A stretch of 53,648 nucleotides of DNA from Wenjunlia tyrosinilytica (GTDB taxonomy: Bacteria; Actinomycetota; Actinomycetes; Streptomycetales; Streptomycetaceae). The stretch's first letter is position 1; the number at the start of each line of letters is the position of its first letter. Position numbers and translations under genes: made by a program. Of this stretch, positions 52,045 through 53,648 are shown piece by piece. The stretch covers positions 2,869 through 56,516 of the forward strand of contig NZ_BMMS01000039.1 in NCBI RefSeq assembly GCF_014646055.1. The letters run 5' to 3'. Below the pieces are notes generated by a model. That model did no database searches. It was not told the DNA's origin and worked only from the letters and a program-made list of their open reading frames with translations.

Positions 52045-52508
52045 TGGACACCAAGCACCTCGCGGTCGACGGCTACCTCTACGCCGTCCCCACCCCCGGC
52101 GCCCGCTGCGGAACCGCCCGGTTCGAGCTGATCTGCTCCCCCACCGACGACGCCGCGGACGACACGGTGCTCTCCTGCACCACCGCAGACCCCCGCATCG
52201 CATACGCGCTGCTCACCGAGATCCACCCCGGGGACCTGCTGCGAGTCACCGGCACCCTGGTCCAGCCCGGCGACACCGGCGAGCCCGCCCGGGCCACCGT
52301 CGACGCCCTGGAGGTCCTGGCCGCCGCCCCGCTTCGGACGCTGCGCGAGATGGTCCTCGACCGGTACGGGCCCTACCTCGTGGTCTTCGACGCCGACACC
52401 GGCACCGTCCCGGTCTTCACCGAGAACGGCGCCTGGGTCGGCGAGGCCGCGAGCCCCGACACCATCGGCGACCTGATCGACGCCCACGAGAACGGCGGTG
52501 ACAACTGA
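52044..52508 (+). CDS. Hypothetical protein, possible OB-fold, 154 aa
   Basis: ATG 52044 overlaps the preceding stop. The product has a beta-rich N-terminus (GYLYAVPTPGARCGTARFEL, then LLRVTGTLVQPGDTGEP) that looks like an OB-fold nucleic-acid binding domain. A helical middle and a beta-strand segment (YGPYLVVFDADTGTVPVF) follow. No family assigned. It is coupled by overlap to the next gene. Confidence 0.6.
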   Translation: MDTKHLAVDGYLYAVPTPGARCGTARFELICSPTDDAADDTVLSCTTADPRIAYALLTEIHPGDLLRVTGTLVQPGDTGEPARATVDALEVLAAAPLRTLREMVLDRYGPYLVVFDADTGTVPVFTENGAWVGEAASPDTIGDLIDAHENGGDN

Positions 52509-52804
52509 TGTCCACCACCGCGCAGCGCACCGTGCTGGAGCGCTTCCCACCTGGTCGCCCTCGCGGCGCGTGGCCGGCGGAGGAGTACGCCGCCCAGCAG
52601 CGCGCCCAGGACCAGGACACCTGCGTCGTCATGGACCTGCGCACCGACCAGTCCCTCTCGGTCACCGACTCCCACCCACTGACACCGCCCACCCAGAGCG
52701 CCGTGCCCGCCTCCCGCGCACGGCGCTCCGTCGTCATCCCCTTTCGAGAACAGGAGCCCTCGATGGCCCGCATCACCGTCGGAATCGAACCGGCACGCCG
52801 ATAA
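52508..52804 (+). CDS. Hypothetical protein, 98 aa, likely ends early or frameshifted
   Basis: ATG 52508 overlaps the stop before it. The N-terminal half (TVLERFPPGRPRGAWPAEEY, then QDTCVVMDLRTDQ) looks coding. The second half runs across a strong hairpin (GAGCGCCGTG 52696-52705 with CACGGCGCTC 52719-52728) and is unlikely as protein, so the natural stop may be near 52680. A separate 13-codon frame at 52763, with an AGGAG site, encodes MARITVGIEPARR and could be the stub of a further gene. Confidence 0.4.
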   Translation: MSTTAQRTVLERFPPGRPRGAWPAEEYAAQQRAQDQDTCVVMDLRTDQSLSVTDSHPLTPPTQSAVPASRARRSVVIPFREQEPSMARITVGIEPARR

Positions 52805-53173
52805 CAGCCGCTGCGACCACGCGGTGAAGCCGTCCGGCAAGCCCCGTGACCCTGCGGCAACACGCCTTCAGAGGCGAGGCAGGGTGCGGGATCCGAACCG
52901 CATGGGGTCCGAACCTGCGCAGGTCCTCCGGTCAAGGGAACTCTTCGATCGGCGCCGAGAGGCCGTGGCGATCGAGAACGGCGGACACGCCCGACTTCCC
53001 CTCTGCCGTTGAGCCGATTCGTGAGCCAGGTCTTCGCCGGTTCTGAATCGGTCGCCGGTCTGCGGGCCCTGCACGCACCGCGGTCGCCAACTCCGGCGCA
53101 GAGGAGGGTGCCGACGGCCACCGGCAGTACAACTGCCCGACCACCTGCCCTCGGCAGCAGTTCTGCACAGACC

Positions 53174-53217
53174 AAGGCCTCCGTCCTCCGGATCACATTC
53201 CGGGAGGCGGAGGCCTT
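53174..53217 (+). terminator. Long hairpin near the right end
   Basis: AAGGCCTCCG (53174-53183) pairs with CGGAGGCCTT (53208-53217), with partial pairing extending inward to a loop around 53191-53200. It is a strong candidate terminator at the end of the transfer block. Confidence 0.65.
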
Positions 53218-53254
53218 CTGTGTTTCTGGATGCGCTGCGCCCTGGCCGAAGGCC

Positions 53255-53581
53255 TCATCTGGTTGAGACGTGCTCCAGCAAGAGCTGTGCAACCTCGGCC
53301 ACCTGCTCCTGGGTGAGGTGCCGCGCGAGGTCCCTGGCGATCTGCTCGGGCTCCTCCAGAGTGATCTTCGGTGAGGCGGAGCCGGCCTTCGCCTTCTTCG
53401 GCGCTCTGTGTTCATCTGACTGGCTGGCTATCCTGCAGGTGTGTTGCAACCAGTGGCAAGTTCTGCGCACACTGCGCCCGCTGCCGGGCCGTCCGGGTTC
53501 GGCCGTCACGGAGCTCTCTTTTCGCAATCCCGGAGCCTCCGCGGTTGATCCTCTCGCGATGCGCGACCTGGACCGGCGCAT
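53255..53581 (-). CDS. Possible small protein, C-terminal region coding-like
   Basis: The last 45 codons (KAKAGSASPKITLEEPEQIA, then RDLARHLTQEQVAEVAQLLL) look like a genuine amphipathic helical protein end. The upstream part of the frame is Arg/Ser-rich and doubtful, so the true start is uncertain. No family recognised. It runs against the partial gene at the right edge. Confidence 0.35.
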   Translation of the reverse strand: MRRSRSRIARGSTAEAPGLRKESSVTAEPGRPGSGRSVRRTCHWLQHTCRIASQSDEHRAPKKAKAGSASPKITLEEPEQIARDLARHLTQEQVAEVAQLLLEHVSTR

Positions 53582-53648
53582 GGTGGAGATCCGCGACGCC
53601 CAGCGCGAACTGCGGCGATGGATGAGCCCGAAGACCGAGCAGCACGTA
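53559..53648 (+). CDS. Partial gene at right edge, N-terminus only
   Basis: ATG 53559 opens a frame that runs off the window after 30 codons, MRDLDRRMVEIRDAQRELRR and so on, which looks helical and coding. The frame is also open upstream, so the start could be earlier (for example GTG 53439). No family can be assigned from this length. Confidence 0.35.
   Translation, partial: MRDLDRRMVEIRDAQRELRRWMSPKTEQHV

Noticed and set aside
52800-53270. tRNA gene or attachment site at the right end of the transfer block
   Set aside because: No cloverleaf or CCA-type end could be assembled on either strand, and no direct repeat with the left part was recognised.

Overview
The window looks like an accessory region of a Streptomyces (or closely related actinomycete) chromosome or large plasmid. 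GC content is very high with strong third-position GC bias, GTG and TTG starts are common, and the families are typical of the group: WhiB, GntR/UTRA, Lsr2-like, DUF2637/Spd-type and FtsK/TraB-like transfer proteins. No rRNA or tRNA gene was recognised.

Layout. (1) 0-13 kb is a scarred mobile-element zone. It holds the start of a TnsA-like gene at the left edge, a dual-specificity-type phosphatase, two unknown genes, and a broken giant gene (3.1-9.1 kb) that fuses a GT4 glycosyltransferase, a degenerate NUDIX domain, a kinase-like region, an ADP-ribosyltransferase and a Pol-beta-type nucleotidyltransferase. Then come an IS481 remnant, a GrpE-like and J/TPR-like pair without an Hsp70, a truncated HNH nuclease and an intact IS481-family transposase. 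(2) 13.2-25.8 kb is a complete type I-E CRISPR-Cas locus: cas3-cse1-cse2-cas7-cas5-cas6e-cas1-cas2 on the minus strand, flanked by two arrays. Array 1 (31 identical repeats, 30 spacers of exactly 33 nt) lies after cas2 and reads on the minus strand. Array 2 (9 repeats, decaying at its far end) reads outward on the plus strand from the cas3 start. (3) 26-38.9 kb is accessory cargo: a helix-turn-helix protein, an ARMT1/DUF89 phosphatase, a GNAT acetyltransferase, two HAD phosphatases, a DUF1932 dehydrogenase, two P-loop kinases (one fused to an XRE-like domain), two GntR regulators and a stub of a tyrosine recombinase. (4) 39-53 kb is a co-oriented plus-strand conjugation/maintenance block: two WhiB-like proteins, a run of tiny translationally coupled genes, a membrane DUF2637 protein with a long coiled coil and C-terminal HTH, a 744-residue Gly/Ser/Lys-rich protein, an FtsK/TraB-like translocase, a diguanylate cyclase and an Lsr2-like DNA-binding protein.

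How it fits together. The CRISPR locus appears functional: catalytic motifs are visible in Cas1 and Cas3 and the operon is compact. The 39-53 kb block resembles Streptomyces conjugative plasmid/AICE transfer regions, in which an FtsK-like ATPase pumps double-stranded DNA and Spd-like membrane proteins spread it. No replication initiator or intact integrase was seen, so this may be a remnant or only part of an element.

At least seven otherwise well-conserved genes are broken by single-base frameshifts (about 3615, 4787, 10046, 10960, 47750, 49232 and 50447), and there is a 19-base C run at 5109-5127. This could be real decay or sequence error, and any reader using these genes should keep it in mind. 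All functional assignments come from motif recognition by eye; no database search was run.
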